From Methanococcoides orientis (GTDB lineage Archaea; Halobacteriota; Methanosarcinia; Methanosarcinales; Methanosarcinaceae): 64,000 nucleotides of DNA. Position 1 is the stretch's first letter; every line of letters starts with the position of its first letter. The notes under the pieces were generated by a model. The model was not told where the DNA came from, made no database searches, and was given only the letters and a program-made list of their open reading frames with translations. This document shows, one piece after another, positions 29,021 to 38,149 of the stretch. The position numbers and the translations under genes were made by a program. The stretch lies in NCBI RefSeq assembly GCF_021184045.1, contig NZ_CP073710.1, positions 1,746,685 to 1,810,684 on the forward strand. The letters are read 5' to 3'.

Positions 29021-29126
29021 TTCTTTCTGTTTTCACTTAAGTGCTAGTTGCAACACCCCACAAACCGCCAACAGCAAACCAAAACAGCTATAATCTAAAA
29101 AGAATAAAAGAAGAAAGTACAAGTGT

Positions 29127-29198
29127 GCGGCTGTGGTTTAGAGGCTATGACCTGAGCTTCCCAAGCTTGGAACCCGGGTTCGATTCCCGGCAGTCGCA
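29127..29198 (+). tRNA. tRNA-Gly (anticodon CCC)
   Basis: GCGGCTG (29127-29133) pairs with CAGTCGC (29191-29197), with one G-U pair. The anticodon arm TGAGC-TTCCCAA-GCTTG gives anticodon CCC. The T-arm is CCGGG-TTCGATT-CCCGG. CCA is not encoded, unlike the tRNA-Pro above. It forms the left border of an AT-rich patch and is a plausible old integration site. Confidence 0.95.
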
Positions 29199-29404
29199 TG
29201 AGTTTCTGATAGTGATTTTATTTGTTGTTCTAGTGCGGAGACTCTTTTTTCGAGGTCGGAATTGGTGGGAAGTTGTACAACTTGCAGGTCAGCATCGAAG
29301 TTTTCGTCTAGAGAGATTACGAATAAAGGCTTCCCGTTGTGTTCTGTTTCAAAAATGCGACATCTTTTTGAAAATTTGATAGAAGCTATAAGAGAGCTTA
29401 GTTC
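29199..29404 (-). pseudogene. Leftward reading-frame remnant abutting tRNA-Gly
   Basis: On the minus strand an open frame runs from a TAA near 29405 into the tRNA. It encodes ELSSLIASIKF..., then GKPLFVISLDENFDADLQ and the coiled-coil-like SDLEKRVSALEQQIKSLSE. There is no start codon and it reads into the tRNA, so it looks like the 3' part of a decayed gene. I do not recognise the family. From 29405 to 29570 there is only AT-rich sequence in which I see nothing. Confidence 0.4.
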
Positions 29405-29579
29405 TTAAATTTAAGTGACCTAGCTTTCTCCAATCACCATCGTTAAATCAATTCATACTATTGCAATATTTAATACCGTTAATTAATGTCTGTTTCATTG
29501 TAAGTAATTCATCATAATTTTAATGATCTAATATACTTTATCAAAACACGAGCATCATAAAATAATTGACCCTATGTAT

Positions 29580-29602
29580 AAAGTTTATATGATATAAACT
29601 TT
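29580..29602 (+). promoter_or_regulatory. 23-bp palindrome over the promoter of the TPR gene
   Basis: AAAGTTTATAT (29580-29590) and ATATAAACTTT (29592-29602) are exact inverted repeats around one G and contain the TATA-like core, 26 bases before the ATG at 29628. A TTGGGGG ribosome binding site lies between. The arrangement suggests an operator that competes with TBP. Confidence 0.55.
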
Positions 29603-29627
29603 AATTGTAATTTGGGGGTTTCTAATT

Positions 29628-31595
29628 ATGATTGATGTATTTTCTATTTATTCAACGTTGTCCTTAACATTATCTTCGATATTGCCTCAAGTTATTTTTG
29701 TTATTTTGACAATCTCTGGACCAATCTATCTAAAAATATGGATTGATAATAAAAATTTTAAACATAAGATAAACAATCAACTAAAACAAGACTTATCTGT
29801 TGACGATTTGAAGAAGATACTTTCAGAAGTCCCAGAAAAAAAATATCCTTACGGATATGCAAAAGCTCAGCAAATTCTTGGAAATAAATATCGCGATATT
29901 CCCAACATTGACTATAAAGAAAATAATCTTAAACTAACCATACAGGCATACAATGATAGCCTGAGAATTTTTAGGCCCACCATATATAGATATGGTATAT
30001 TAAAGTCTACTAAATACAAATATGATTATGCAACTACTCAATTTAATCTTGGTCTTGCATATTTCTATTTATCTAAAATCCGAGATCAGAAAAAAAATAT
30101 TAAGATGAGCATCAAAGCTTATACAGAAGCTCAAAAAGCCTTTGAAATTGAGAAATATCAGCTTGATTATACAAATACTCAAAGCAATCTTGGAATAGCA
30201 TATATAAAACTATCTGAAATAGAAGATTCAAGTGGAAATAATGAAAAAGCTATGGATGCTTTCGAGGAATGTCTAGATACTTTTGATCAATATCTAAAAG
30301 AACATAATTCCAACAATCATGATTACAATGGAATTGAGTATGCGAAAGCTATGGTTAGCTATGGTCGTGCTATCGCTAAGAAGGAAATAACGAAAGAAAA
30401 TCTCAACAAAGCGATTTATTGTTATGAAAAGGCACTAGGCATAATTACATTAGAAACATCTCCAATTCATTATGCATTTATTCAAATGCATCTTGGAGAT
30501 GCATATGTTTCTTATTCTGATATTGAAGATAAAGAAAATAAACTCAAAATAGGCATTGAAACATACAATAATTCTTTAGATATATTCAATATAGATAACT
30601 TTCCAATACAATATGCAAAGATCCAACTACTCTTAGGAAATGCATACATATATTTATCTCAAATTCAAAATCGAGAATCTAATCTCAAAATAGCAATCAA
30701 TAATTACAAACAAGTTTTAAATATATTTCAAGTTGCAAATTACCCAATACAATATGCAAAAGTCCTAAACAACCTTGGATATGCTTTTATTCATTTATCT
30801 GAAGTTCGGGACAAAGAAGATAATCTTAAAAATGCAACCAATGCATACAGAAATGTACTAAGTGTATTCACAAAGAGTAGATATCCAATACAATACGCCA
30901 CAGCTCAAATCAACGAGGGTTTAACATATATTCATTTATCTAAAATTCGTAACAAAAAAGAGAATCTTAAAAAAGCCCTTTAGATTCTACAAGAGGATGA
31001 TGGAAAGAATTTTTTAAAATCAGAAAATATATTACACTATTCCGAAGCAAAAAACTATATTGGAATTGTTTATAACGACTTAGCTAACATACAAGATGAA
31101 AAACAAGATAAGAAGAAATATCTTAATTTGGCCATCAGGACTTATAAAGATCTTCTTACAAATATTGGGGAAAAATACAGAAGTTGTTGTTTGGAAACCT
31201 ACAAAAACCTTGGAATTGTATATCACGACTTAGCTAATATACAAGATAAAAATCAAGATAAGAAGAAATATCTTAATTTGGCCATCAAGACTTATGAAGA
31301 TGCCTTAGAAAATGCAGATGATGAAGAATATCCAATCGAATGTGCAATGACTCTAAAAAATCTTGGAATTGCATATCATGACTTAGCTGACATAAAAGAT
31401 TATGAATACCACATTGAAAAAGCTATCGACGCCTACAAAAAATACACATGTGTTTGTAGAAAAAATGGATATATAAGTGACGATTACTTACTGATTGTAG
31501 GCAGAATTGGAGATGCACTTCATAAATTAGATGAGATTCGAAACAAAACTAATATTGCACAACCTAAACAAACCAATTCGTCATATTTGCATTAA
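29628..31595 (+). CDS. Membrane-anchored TPR-repeat protein crossed by in-frame TAG (codon 452)
   Basis: Read straight through, this is 655 residues. An N-terminal membrane helix (about residues 17-36) is followed by about ten 45-50-residue TPR-like units with recurring YPIQYAK, LGNAYIYLS and NLKIAINNY segments. The only stop is TAG at 30981-30983; the same frame continues at once with repeats of the same type (YSEAKNYIGIVYNDLANIQD...) for another 203 codons. No frameshift is needed, so this is either pyrrolysine read-through or a single amber mutation. The region is much more AT-rich than its neighbours, suggesting transfer. TPR proteins are scaffolds; the partner is unknown. Confidence 0.75.
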
Positions 31596-31654
31596 TTATT
31601 CCCGCAATGTTAACTCCCAAAGAATAATATAATAATTAAGGTAAATTATATTGC

Positions 31655-32917
31655 ATGGGGGAAATTATAACTGAAGATTTAGCTGAAAACTTGCATGATT
31701 ATAAGGTAATCGATATCAGACCTATTGATGCCTATAATGGATGGAAGGAGCGGGGAGAGACAAGAGGCGGGCACATAAAGGGTGCGAAAACGCTGCCTTA
31801 CAAATGGTTACACTATATCGACTGGATAGAGATCGTCATGAACAAGGGGATCATGCCGGAGGATCATCTGGTCATCTATGGGTATGATCCACAGAAGGCA
31901 GAAGAGGTGGCAAGGCAATTTGGGAAAGCCGGCTACCCTGATGTGACCGTTTACAACTCATTTTTTGAATGGGCGGAAAAGGATCTGCCAATGGAGCATC
32001 TTGCAAGATATCGTCAGCTGGTCTCGGCGGATTGGCTCGATCAGTTGATCACTACAAATGATGCACCGGAATATGACAATAATAAGTTCGTGTTATGTCA
32101 TTCTCACTACAGGAACCCTGAGGATTATGAGATCGGTCACATTCCGGGAGCAATAGCCATTGACACCAATTCCCTTGAATCCGAGGTGACATGGAATCGG
32201 CGATCTCCGGAAGAGCTGAAGGAAACACTGGAGAATGCAGGGATCACGCATGACACCACGGTCATCCTCTATGGAAGATTCTCTGCACCAAGTTATGATG
32301 ATCCGTTTCCGGGGAGCAGCGCGGGGCATCTGGGTGCAATGAGATGCGCATTCATCATGCTTTACGCCGGTGTAAAGGATGTTCGCATACTGAACGGTGG
32401 ACTTCAGTCATGGCTTGATTCAGGTTATGATATCACCAAGGAGCCTGCCAGGAATGACAGAGTATCCTTTGGAATTGAAATTCCTCATAAACCGGAAATT
32501 ATGGTTGATCTTGAAGAAGCAAAAGAGATCCTTGCATCTCCTGACAGGAACCTGGTGTGCATCAGAAGCTGGTGGGAATACATCGGGGAAGTAAGCGGTT
32601 ATCACTATATCGAAGCGAAAGGAAGGATACCGGGAGCGGTATACGGGGATTGTGGGACAGATGCTTACCACATGGAAAACTACAGGAATCTCGATCACAC
32701 CATCCGAGAAGCCCAGGAAACTGCAGAGATCTGGGAGAAGATCGGAATTAGCCCTGAAAAGCGCAATGCATTCTACTGTGGTACGGGCTGGAGGGGCAGT
32801 GAAGCCTTCTTTAACGCATGGCTCATGGGCTGGGACAAAGCAGCAGTCTATGATGGCGGATGGTTTGAATGGAGCAACAACGACCTTCCTTTTGAGACAG
32901 GGGTACCCGAACAATGA
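31655..32917 (+). CDS. eanB: Triple-rhodanese sulfurtransferase, EanB-like (hercynine to ergothioneine)
   Basis: 420 residues in three rhodanese-like domains (about 1-120, 125-262, 268-420). Only the third keeps a catalytic-loop cysteine, Cys375 in YCGTGWRGSE; the first two have YGYD and YGRF there. This plan matches EanB of Chlorobium, which inserts persulfide sulfur into the imidazole of hercynine without oxygen. From memory the Chlorobium catalytic pair is Tyr353/Cys412, 59 apart; here Tyr316 lies exactly 59 before Cys375. The gene overlaps the EgtD-like methyltransferase by ATGA, and SufS/SufE follow, so substrate and sulfur supply are both at hand. The alternative is a generic thiosulfate sulfurtransferase. 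Confidence 0.78.
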   Translation: MGEIITEDLAENLHDYKVIDIRPIDAYNGWKERGETRGGHIKGAKTLPYKWLHYIDWIEIVMNKGIMPEDHLVIYGYDPQKAEEVARQFGKAGYPDVTVYNSFFEWAEKDLPMEHLARYRQLVSADWLDQLITTNDAPEYDNNKFVLCHSHYRNPEDYEIGHIPGAIAIDTNSLESEVTWNRRSPEELKETLENAGITHDTTVILYGRFSAPSYDDPFPGSSAGHLGAMRCAFIMLYAGVKDVRILNGGLQSWLDSGYDITKEPARNDRVSFGIEIPHKPEIMVDLEEAKEILASPDRNLVCIRSWWEYIGEVSGYHYIEAKGRIPGAVYGDCGTDAYHMENYRNLDHTIREAQETAEIWEKIGISPEKRNAFYCGTGWRGSEAFFNAWLMGWDKAAVYDGGWFEWSNNDLPFETGVPEQ

Positions 32918-33876
32918 TCATCGAAGATTTCATGCCACAGGTGGGGGACAGTTCCACCAGGGAAAAACTGGCAGCCTACCTGAGAGCAGACCCTAAAACA
33001 ATTCCTTCAATGTTCTTCTACGACCATCATGGATCCGAATTGTATGAGAAGATCACTAAATTAGAAGAATACTATCCTCCAAAGATCGAGATCCCATTGC
33101 TCAGGTCAACTGCCCGGAAATTGAAACAACAGCTGAAAGACTGCGATCTTGTAGAACTTGGAAGCGGGGACTGTTCAAAGATCTCTGTACTTCTTGATGA
33201 GGTCCCGGAAGACATCCGTCAGACCATCGTGTATTACCCGGTTGACGTCAGCAAAAAGGCCATAGAGAAATCTGCCTGCAATCTTCAGGATTAGTACCCT
33301 GAAATTGAGATTCACGGGATCACCGCTGATTTCCTTGAGCATATTGAGAAGATCCCGGGGAAAAGAAAACGGTTCTTCTGCTTCTTCGGAAGTACCATCG
33401 GCAATTTTACCGAGGCAAGGGCAATGGAATTCATGGCAGATCTCGGAAAGGCCATGAATGAGAACGACAGGCTTCTCCTTGGAGTGGATATGGTAAAAGA
33501 CATTGACATCATCGAGAGGGCCTACAATGACAGCCAGGGGATCACTGCAGAATTCAATAAGAACATACTGAAGGTCACAAATGACCACCTTGGGACCGAT
33601 TTCGATCCGGAGGATTTTGAGCACGTTGCATTCTTCAACAGGGAACATTCCAGGATCGAGATGCACCTGAAAGCAAAGGATGATCTGGAGGTAGCAAGCC
33701 CAATTCTGGATGAGAAGATAATCTTCAAAAAAGGTGAGACGATCCACACCGAGAACTCTCACAAATACACTGTAGAGGGCATCAAAAGAATGGCAGAGGC
33801 TGCCGGACTTTCCGTAGAGAACATCTTTAGCGATGATAAAAAGTGGTTCTCACTTGTTGAAATGGTGAAAAGATGA
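32914..33876 (+). CDS. eanA: EgtD/EanA-like histidine N-methyltransferase crossed by in-frame TAG (codon 127)
   Basis: Read through TAG at 33292-33294, this is 320 residues, the normal EgtD length. EgtD/EanA trimethylates the histidine amino group to hercynine using SAM. Visible are FFYDHHGSELYEKITKLEEYY at the start, the SAM motif LVELGSGDCSK (79-89), PVDVSKKAIEKS, then after the TAG YPEIEIHGITADF, FFGSTIGNF, RLLLGVDMVKD, SRIEMHL and IHTENSHKY. The TAG sits at a helix end directly before YP, a variable position, and nothing is missing around it. Four-base overlaps link it to both neighbours. Pyrrolysine at 127 is the simplest reading; a pseudogene is the alternative. Confidence 0.82.
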
Positions 33877-35054
33877 CCGATTTTGCAAAAGATTTCCCGA
33901 TACTTTCACAGAAGGTGTACGGTAAAAGGCTTGTCTATCTTGATAACGCGGCAACGACCCAGAAACCGGACTCTGTGATCGACACGATGTCTGATTTCTA
34001 CAAGACGGAATACAGTAACATCCACAGGGGCCTGCATTACCTGAGCGAAGTCTCAAGTGAGAAGTATGAGGAAGCTCGGAAAAAAGTAAGCGACTTCATC
34101 GGTGCCCGCGACCCCAGTGAGGTGACATTCACTTCCGGAACAACCGGCTCCATTAATCAGGTCGCACGGTCGCTTGAACCTTCCTTAAGGGGAAACGAAG
34201 TTCTGGTAACCGGAGTGGAACACCACTCGAATATCGTACCGTGGCAGCTTGCAGGAGCAAAAGTAAAAGCAATTCCCATGGATGAAGATTGCAAATCGCT
34301 GCTTGACTCAATGGAGATCACGAACAAAACAAAATTGATAGCCATCGCACATGTCTCAAATGTTCTTGGTTCTGTAAATGAGATCAAAGAGATCACTGAA
34401 ATTGCAGAGGATCACGACATCCCGGTACTGGTGGATGCAGCCCAGTCAATACAGCATCTGCCTATTGATGTGAAAGACATCGACTGCGACTTTCTGGCAT
34501 TCTCAGGCCATAAGATGTATGCATCCACCGGAGTCGGAGTGCTTTATACAAGCAATCGCTTCAGTGACATCATGCCGGCAATAGGCGGAGGAGGCATGAT
34601 CGATAAGGTAACCTTTGAAGAAACAACATACCTGGCCCCCCCTTTGAGATTTGAAGCCGGCACTCCGGACATCGCCGGAGCAATAAGTATCGGTGCAGCA
34701 ATTGATCACATGCAAAAAATAGGCATGAACAAAATAAAAGATCATGAGCATGAGGTCTATTCTTACGCAAGGGACAAACTGCTGGAAATGGATAATGTGA
34801 CAGTTTATGGAAATACTAGCCAGATGTGCGGAGCTGTTTCATTCAACCTGGACAACATTCACCATTATGATACAGGATTGATACTGGACAAGATGGGGGT
34901 TGCCGTCAGGACCGGGCATCATTGCGCTCAGCCATTGATGAGATCACTCGGTATCGAAGGCACGGTCAGAGCAAGTTTTGCATTGTACAACACAAAAGAA
35001 GATGTTGACATGCTGATCGAAGGGATAAACAAAGTAGAGATGATGTACAAGTGA
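33873..35054 (+). CDS. sufS: SufS-type cysteine desulfurase
   Basis: 393 residues, PLP fold-type I, class II desulfurase. FPILSQKVYGKRLVYLDNAATTQKP is the family start; VLVDAAQSIQHLPIDV and FLAFSGHKMYASTGVGVLY hold the PLP lysine; RTGHHCAQPLM carries the persulfide cysteine. It removes sulfur from cysteine as an enzyme-bound persulfide. The gene is coupled by ATGA to the methyltransferase and by GTGA to sufE. Context suggests it supplies the EanB-like enzyme rather than, or as well as, Fe-S cluster assembly; no sufBC genes are adjacent. Confidence 0.93.
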   Translation: MTDFAKDFPILSQKVYGKRLVYLDNAATTQKPDSVIDTMSDFYKTEYSNIHRGLHYLSEVSSEKYEEARKKVSDFIGARDPSEVTFTSGTTGSINQVARSLEPSLRGNEVLVTGVEHHSNIVPWQLAGAKVKAIPMDEDCKSLLDSMEITNKTKLIAIAHVSNVLGSVNEIKEITEIAEDHDIPVLVDAAQSIQHLPIDVKDIDCDFLAFSGHKMYASTGVGVLYTSNRFSDIMPAIGGGGMIDKVTFEETTYLAPPLRFEAGTPDIAGAISIGAAIDHMQKIGMNKIKDHEHEVYSYARDKLLEMDNVTVYGNTSQMCGAVSFNLDNIHHYDTGLILDKMGVAVRTGHHCAQPLMRSLGIEGTVRASFALYNTKEDVDMLIEGINKVEMMYK

Positions 35055-35467
35055 ACGATGCTATCCAGGATGAGATCATAGAACAATTTGAAGGCCTTGA
35101 ATGGTTTGACAAATATGGGCTCCTCATCTCTTTTGCCAAAGAGCTCGAACCCATGAGTGAAGAATTTAAGACCGAAGACAATGCGATAAGCGGATGCCAG
35201 TCCAAGGTCTGGATCAGAAGCCATACTGAAGATGGCAAATTGATCTTTGATCTCGATAGCGATGCGATGATAACGAAAGGGATCATTTCCCTTGTAGCTA
35301 AAGTGGTGAACAATCGCCCTCCTCAGGAGATATTGAATGCTGACCTGTATTTCATTGATAAGATCGGATTAAAGTCAAACCTCTCACCTGCGAGATCGAA
35401 CGGACTGGAGTCGATCATCACCAGAATAAAAGAGGTAGCTAAAGAAGAGGCTGATTCGAACACTTAA
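35051..35467 (+). CDS. sufE: SufE-family sulfur acceptor
   Basis: 138 residues starting at GTG 35051 inside the sufS stop. The acceptor cysteine is Cys49 in ISGCQSKVWI. IISLVAKVVNNRPPQEILNADLYFIDKIGL is the conserved helix. SufE takes persulfide from SufS and relays it. As the last gene of the four-gene unit it completes a cysteine-to-EanB sulfur route. Confidence 0.92.
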   Translation: MNDAIQDEIIEQFEGLEWFDKYGLLISFAKELEPMSEEFKTEDNAISGCQSKVWIRSHTEDGKLIFDLDSDAMITKGIISLVAKVVNNRPPQEILNADLYFIDKIGLKSNLSPARSNGLESIITRIKEVAKEEADSNT

Positions 35468-36090
35468 AAAGAGTGGAATGATTCCAGAGCATATGGCCCT
35501 GTAGACATCCTTATTTTCCAAAGAATAACAAACCAATTTGGTGAGATCTTCACAGCGAGGTTTTACCCGAAACCGCTGTATTTGAACTCAATTCAATCCC
35601 TCATTTTCCTAATTGTTACTGAAAATGTACTTTTTAAAAGACGCTATTGCTGATTGATTATTACATACCAACCCAATCCTGTTGTCACACTTTAAGAGTT
35701 TAATAGAAGAAATTAATGGAAATTAAAGTTCTCAAAAACAGAGGTATGGGGGAAGACATTTACAGCCCTCCCGATTAATTTTGAGGGGATGGAGAGGAAC
35801 TAAAAATGCCTTCCATGATAAAAAAATAGAGCTACTACCACCACCACCACGACTTTTTCTTTGAAATTGTACCCCCGTACCCCAAAGTCATGAATTGCAA
35901 ATAGCTCTTAATATATAACACTAAATTAATAGCATATGAACTTTATGAATGAATTTCGTATGTGCGCATACTCATAATTATGACATTGTGAACGTTATTC
36001 GGATTTTTTGAAATGTGCCCCTAATAATTATTTTTAGGACAAACAGGCATCTCAGATAAATTTATACTCTCAGGTGTTCTATCTATTATT
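35468..36090. other. 623-base intergenic region with C-rich motif
   Basis: There is no convincing gene. CCCTC...GAGGG near 35767-35790 can form a weak hairpin. There is a CCA trinucleotide run near 35836-35851. ACCCCCGTACCCCAA (35871-35885), preceded by CTTTTTCTTTG, resembles the C-rich loop of the tandem RNA units at 4.7-5.0 kb (12 of 15 bases). The last 60 bases are AT-rich and probably carry the promoter of the next gene. Confidence 0.4.
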
Positions 36091-36675
36091 ATGCCATATC
36101 CAGTTGCGCATGTTATGTTCTTCGTATTCTGTATCTGTGCAATAGCAGTCTATACTACCCTTGTGGCGCTCCTTCGCAGAGATATCTCATACCGAGAAAT
36201 AGGCCATATACTGTTACTGCTACTGACCGGAGGATTCTTTGCACTGTACCCGGACATAATGGCTGTATACAATCTCATTGTAAATGGTACTCTGGCACAC
36301 TGCTATATTGGAGCGATACCAACTCACTCCCTACTGTTCAGCTCCTCTGCGATCCTTATTGGAGCAATTATTGGATATGTGCTATATCGGAAACCGGGCA
36401 AGGCATTGTATACGGGCCTTTTTGCATTTTCTGCATCCCTCTCACATCTGTTACTAGATGATCTTGAAGGAACTGGGATACATTATTTATATCCAATATC
36501 CAGTCGGGAGATTAATTTGTTCTCATACATTGGCATAGGATTCACAAGGGACGATCTCGTTCATTCCCTGCTTGCAGCCCATGCACCGATCGTCTTTATC
36601 TTTGTTGTGATGATGCTGGCATTGCTTGCTTTGAGTCACCTTGGCTTTGAGTTCAGGTATCACTTCAAAAAGTGA
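36091..36675 (+). CDS. YdjM-like (DUF457) membrane-bound metal-dependent hydrolase
   Basis: 194 residues with about five membrane helices. Histidine and acidic residues recur at membrane edges in the family pattern: MPYPVAHVMFF, AIPTHSLLFSS, SLSHLLLDDLEG and DDLVHSLLAAH. The YdjM/DUF457 group is related to phospholipase C-type zinc hydrolases. Function in archaea is unknown. It converges with the PsiE-like gene. Confidence 0.78.
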   Translation: MPYPVAHVMFFVFCICAIAVYTTLVALLRRDISYREIGHILLLLLTGGFFALYPDIMAVYNLIVNGTLAHCYIGAIPTHSLLFSSSAILIGAIIGYVLYRKPGKALYTGLFAFSASLSHLLLDDLEGTGIHYLYPISSREINLFSYIGIGFTRDDLVHSLLAAHAPIVFIFVVMMLALLALSHLGFEFRYHFKK

Positions 36676-36716
36676 GATTACACCTGCATATAGAAACATT
36701 CCTGTTGTCTTGATCC

Positions 36717-37178
36717 TCATTTATTTCCTGTTTCTTTTTGCTTCCCGGTCATAAATGACGGTACAATATCATGCATGTCCTCAGGAGAATATCTGATGGC
36801 AAGCACACGCACGATCCCCAGTACCATTATAAGAGCTGCAAGGGCAAAGATGAATCCGGCTTCGAACTCCTTTGCATACATCCCCACAGCGATCTCACGC
36901 ATCACGATCAGGATGGTGGCATCAGTAACGTATGTCAGTTTGATGCGCTCATGCTCGTGGTAATCTACAAAGGTGTTGAACAGGTCGATCAGTATGAAGA
37001 TCGTGAGCACGCTGGAGACCATGTGATTGAAACCAACATCCAGGGATGTAAAAACGGTGAACCTCAAGTCCAACAGGGTCTTTGCCATTCCGACGACCAA
37101 CGTCAGGAGAAGAAGATACAGGACGATGGTCGTTATTGAATCGATTATTTTTCTGAATACTTTTGTATTGTCTATCAT
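36717..37178 (-). CDS. PsiE-like membrane protein
   Basis: 153 residues from ATG 37178 (MIDNTKVFRKIIDS); an ATG at 37205 would add nine residues with no membrane role. There are four membrane helices, with VDYHEHERIKLTYVTDATILIVMREI as the family signature. PsiE is phosphate-starvation-inducible in E. coli; its role is not known. Confidence 0.82.
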   Translation of the reverse strand: MIDNTKVFRKIIDSITTIVLYLLLLTLVVGMAKTLLDLRFTVFTSLDVGFNHMVSSVLTIFILIDLFNTFVDYHEHERIKLTYVTDATILIVMREIAVGMYAKEFEAGFIFALAALIMVLGIVRVLAIRYSPEDMHDIVPSFMTGKQKETGNK

Positions 37179-37407
37179 AATTTCGCCTGAAGGAGGAGAA
37201 GTCATTTGACATGAACCTCAGGCGTTGAATAGACACAAATACATATAGAATATGTCTGGATAGAATATAGACGGGTAAATTAAATATATATAATATATAC
37301 TGAATTCACACTCGCTTTGGAAGATGTTGTTAGTCATTTATTAGTAAAACATAGTATAATGAAATACTATCTAAATATTATCAAAGCCAGAACAGGAAAC
37401 ATAGTAT

Positions 37408-38088
37408 ATGGCCAATACAACACAATTCATACCGGAAGAGTATGAAAAAAAGGTTCGCAGAACCATTCCATACTATCAGAATTTCCAGAAAGAAACCATC
37501 GATCTGCTCAGGACTGTAAAACCTGACTGCAATAACTGGCTTGACACTGGTTGTGGAACAGGTTCATTGGCTGAACTTGCAATAGACACATTTGATAATT
37601 GCACATTTCACCTGAACGACCCTTCCGAAAACATGATCAATTACGTGAAAAAGAGGCTGGAAGGCAACTATACCAGAAGAATGTTTTTTCATAACTTTAC
37701 TACCCTGGATCTTCCGGTTTCCAATATTCCGGAATTTGAGGTCATCACTGCGATCCAGTCGCACCACTACATGAACAGGGAAGAAAGAGCCGCTGCAACA
37801 GCAAAATGCTTTGGGATGCTAAAAGAAGGTGGCATCTACGTAACCTTCGAGAACATAATACCAGGATCAGAAAAAGCAACTGATATCGCTCTCAACAGAT
37901 GGAAAAGGTATCAACTGAAAAATGGAAAAGAGGATATCGTTGTTGAAGAGCATCTGAAGAGATTCAACACAGCATATTTCCCGATCACCATAGAAGAGCA
38001 CCTTGAGCTGTTAAGAGAAACAGGCTTCAGCACATATGAACTGTTCTGGACCTCTTACATGCAGGCGGGATTCTATGCTATTAAATGA
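37408..38088 (+). CDS. Class I SAM-dependent methyltransferase
   Basis: 226 residues. The SAM-binding glycine loop is WLDTGCGTGSLAELA near residue 45, acidic residue at FHLNDPSENM, and the fourth strand EFEVITAIQSHHYM. The spacing resembles small-molecule or CmoA-like methyltransferases. There are no neighbours in the same direction, so no pathway can be inferred. Confidence 0.8.
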   Translation: MANTTQFIPEEYEKKVRRTIPYYQNFQKETIDLLRTVKPDCNNWLDTGCGTGSLAELAIDTFDNCTFHLNDPSENMINYVKKRLEGNYTRRMFFHNFTTLDLPVSNIPEFEVITAIQSHHYMNREERAAATAKCFGMLKEGGIYVTFENIIPGSEKATDIALNRWKRYQLKNGKEDIVVEEHLKRFNTAYFPITIEEHLELLRETGFSTYELFWTSYMQAGFYAIK

Positions 38089-38149
38089 CCATCAATGCCC
38101 GAAATGACGTCGCGGATTTATTTTTCACCAAAATACCAATATAAAATGA

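Noticed and set aside
29041-29379. 112-codon rightward ORF over tRNA-Gly
   Set aside because: It reads through the tRNA and the remnant region with no conserved features.
30975-31000. Frameshift as the cause of the TPR gene interruption
   Set aside because: The repeats continue in exactly the same frame after the TAG, so no insertion or deletion is needed.
33424-33876. Separate 150-residue methyltransferase gene after the TAG
   Set aside because: It lacks the SAM-binding half, is in the same frame as the upstream part, and together they make one normal-length EgtD-like protein.
35836-35851. CCA trinucleotide run as a functional repeat
   Set aside because: Short simple-sequence run in an intergenic region with no partner or structure.
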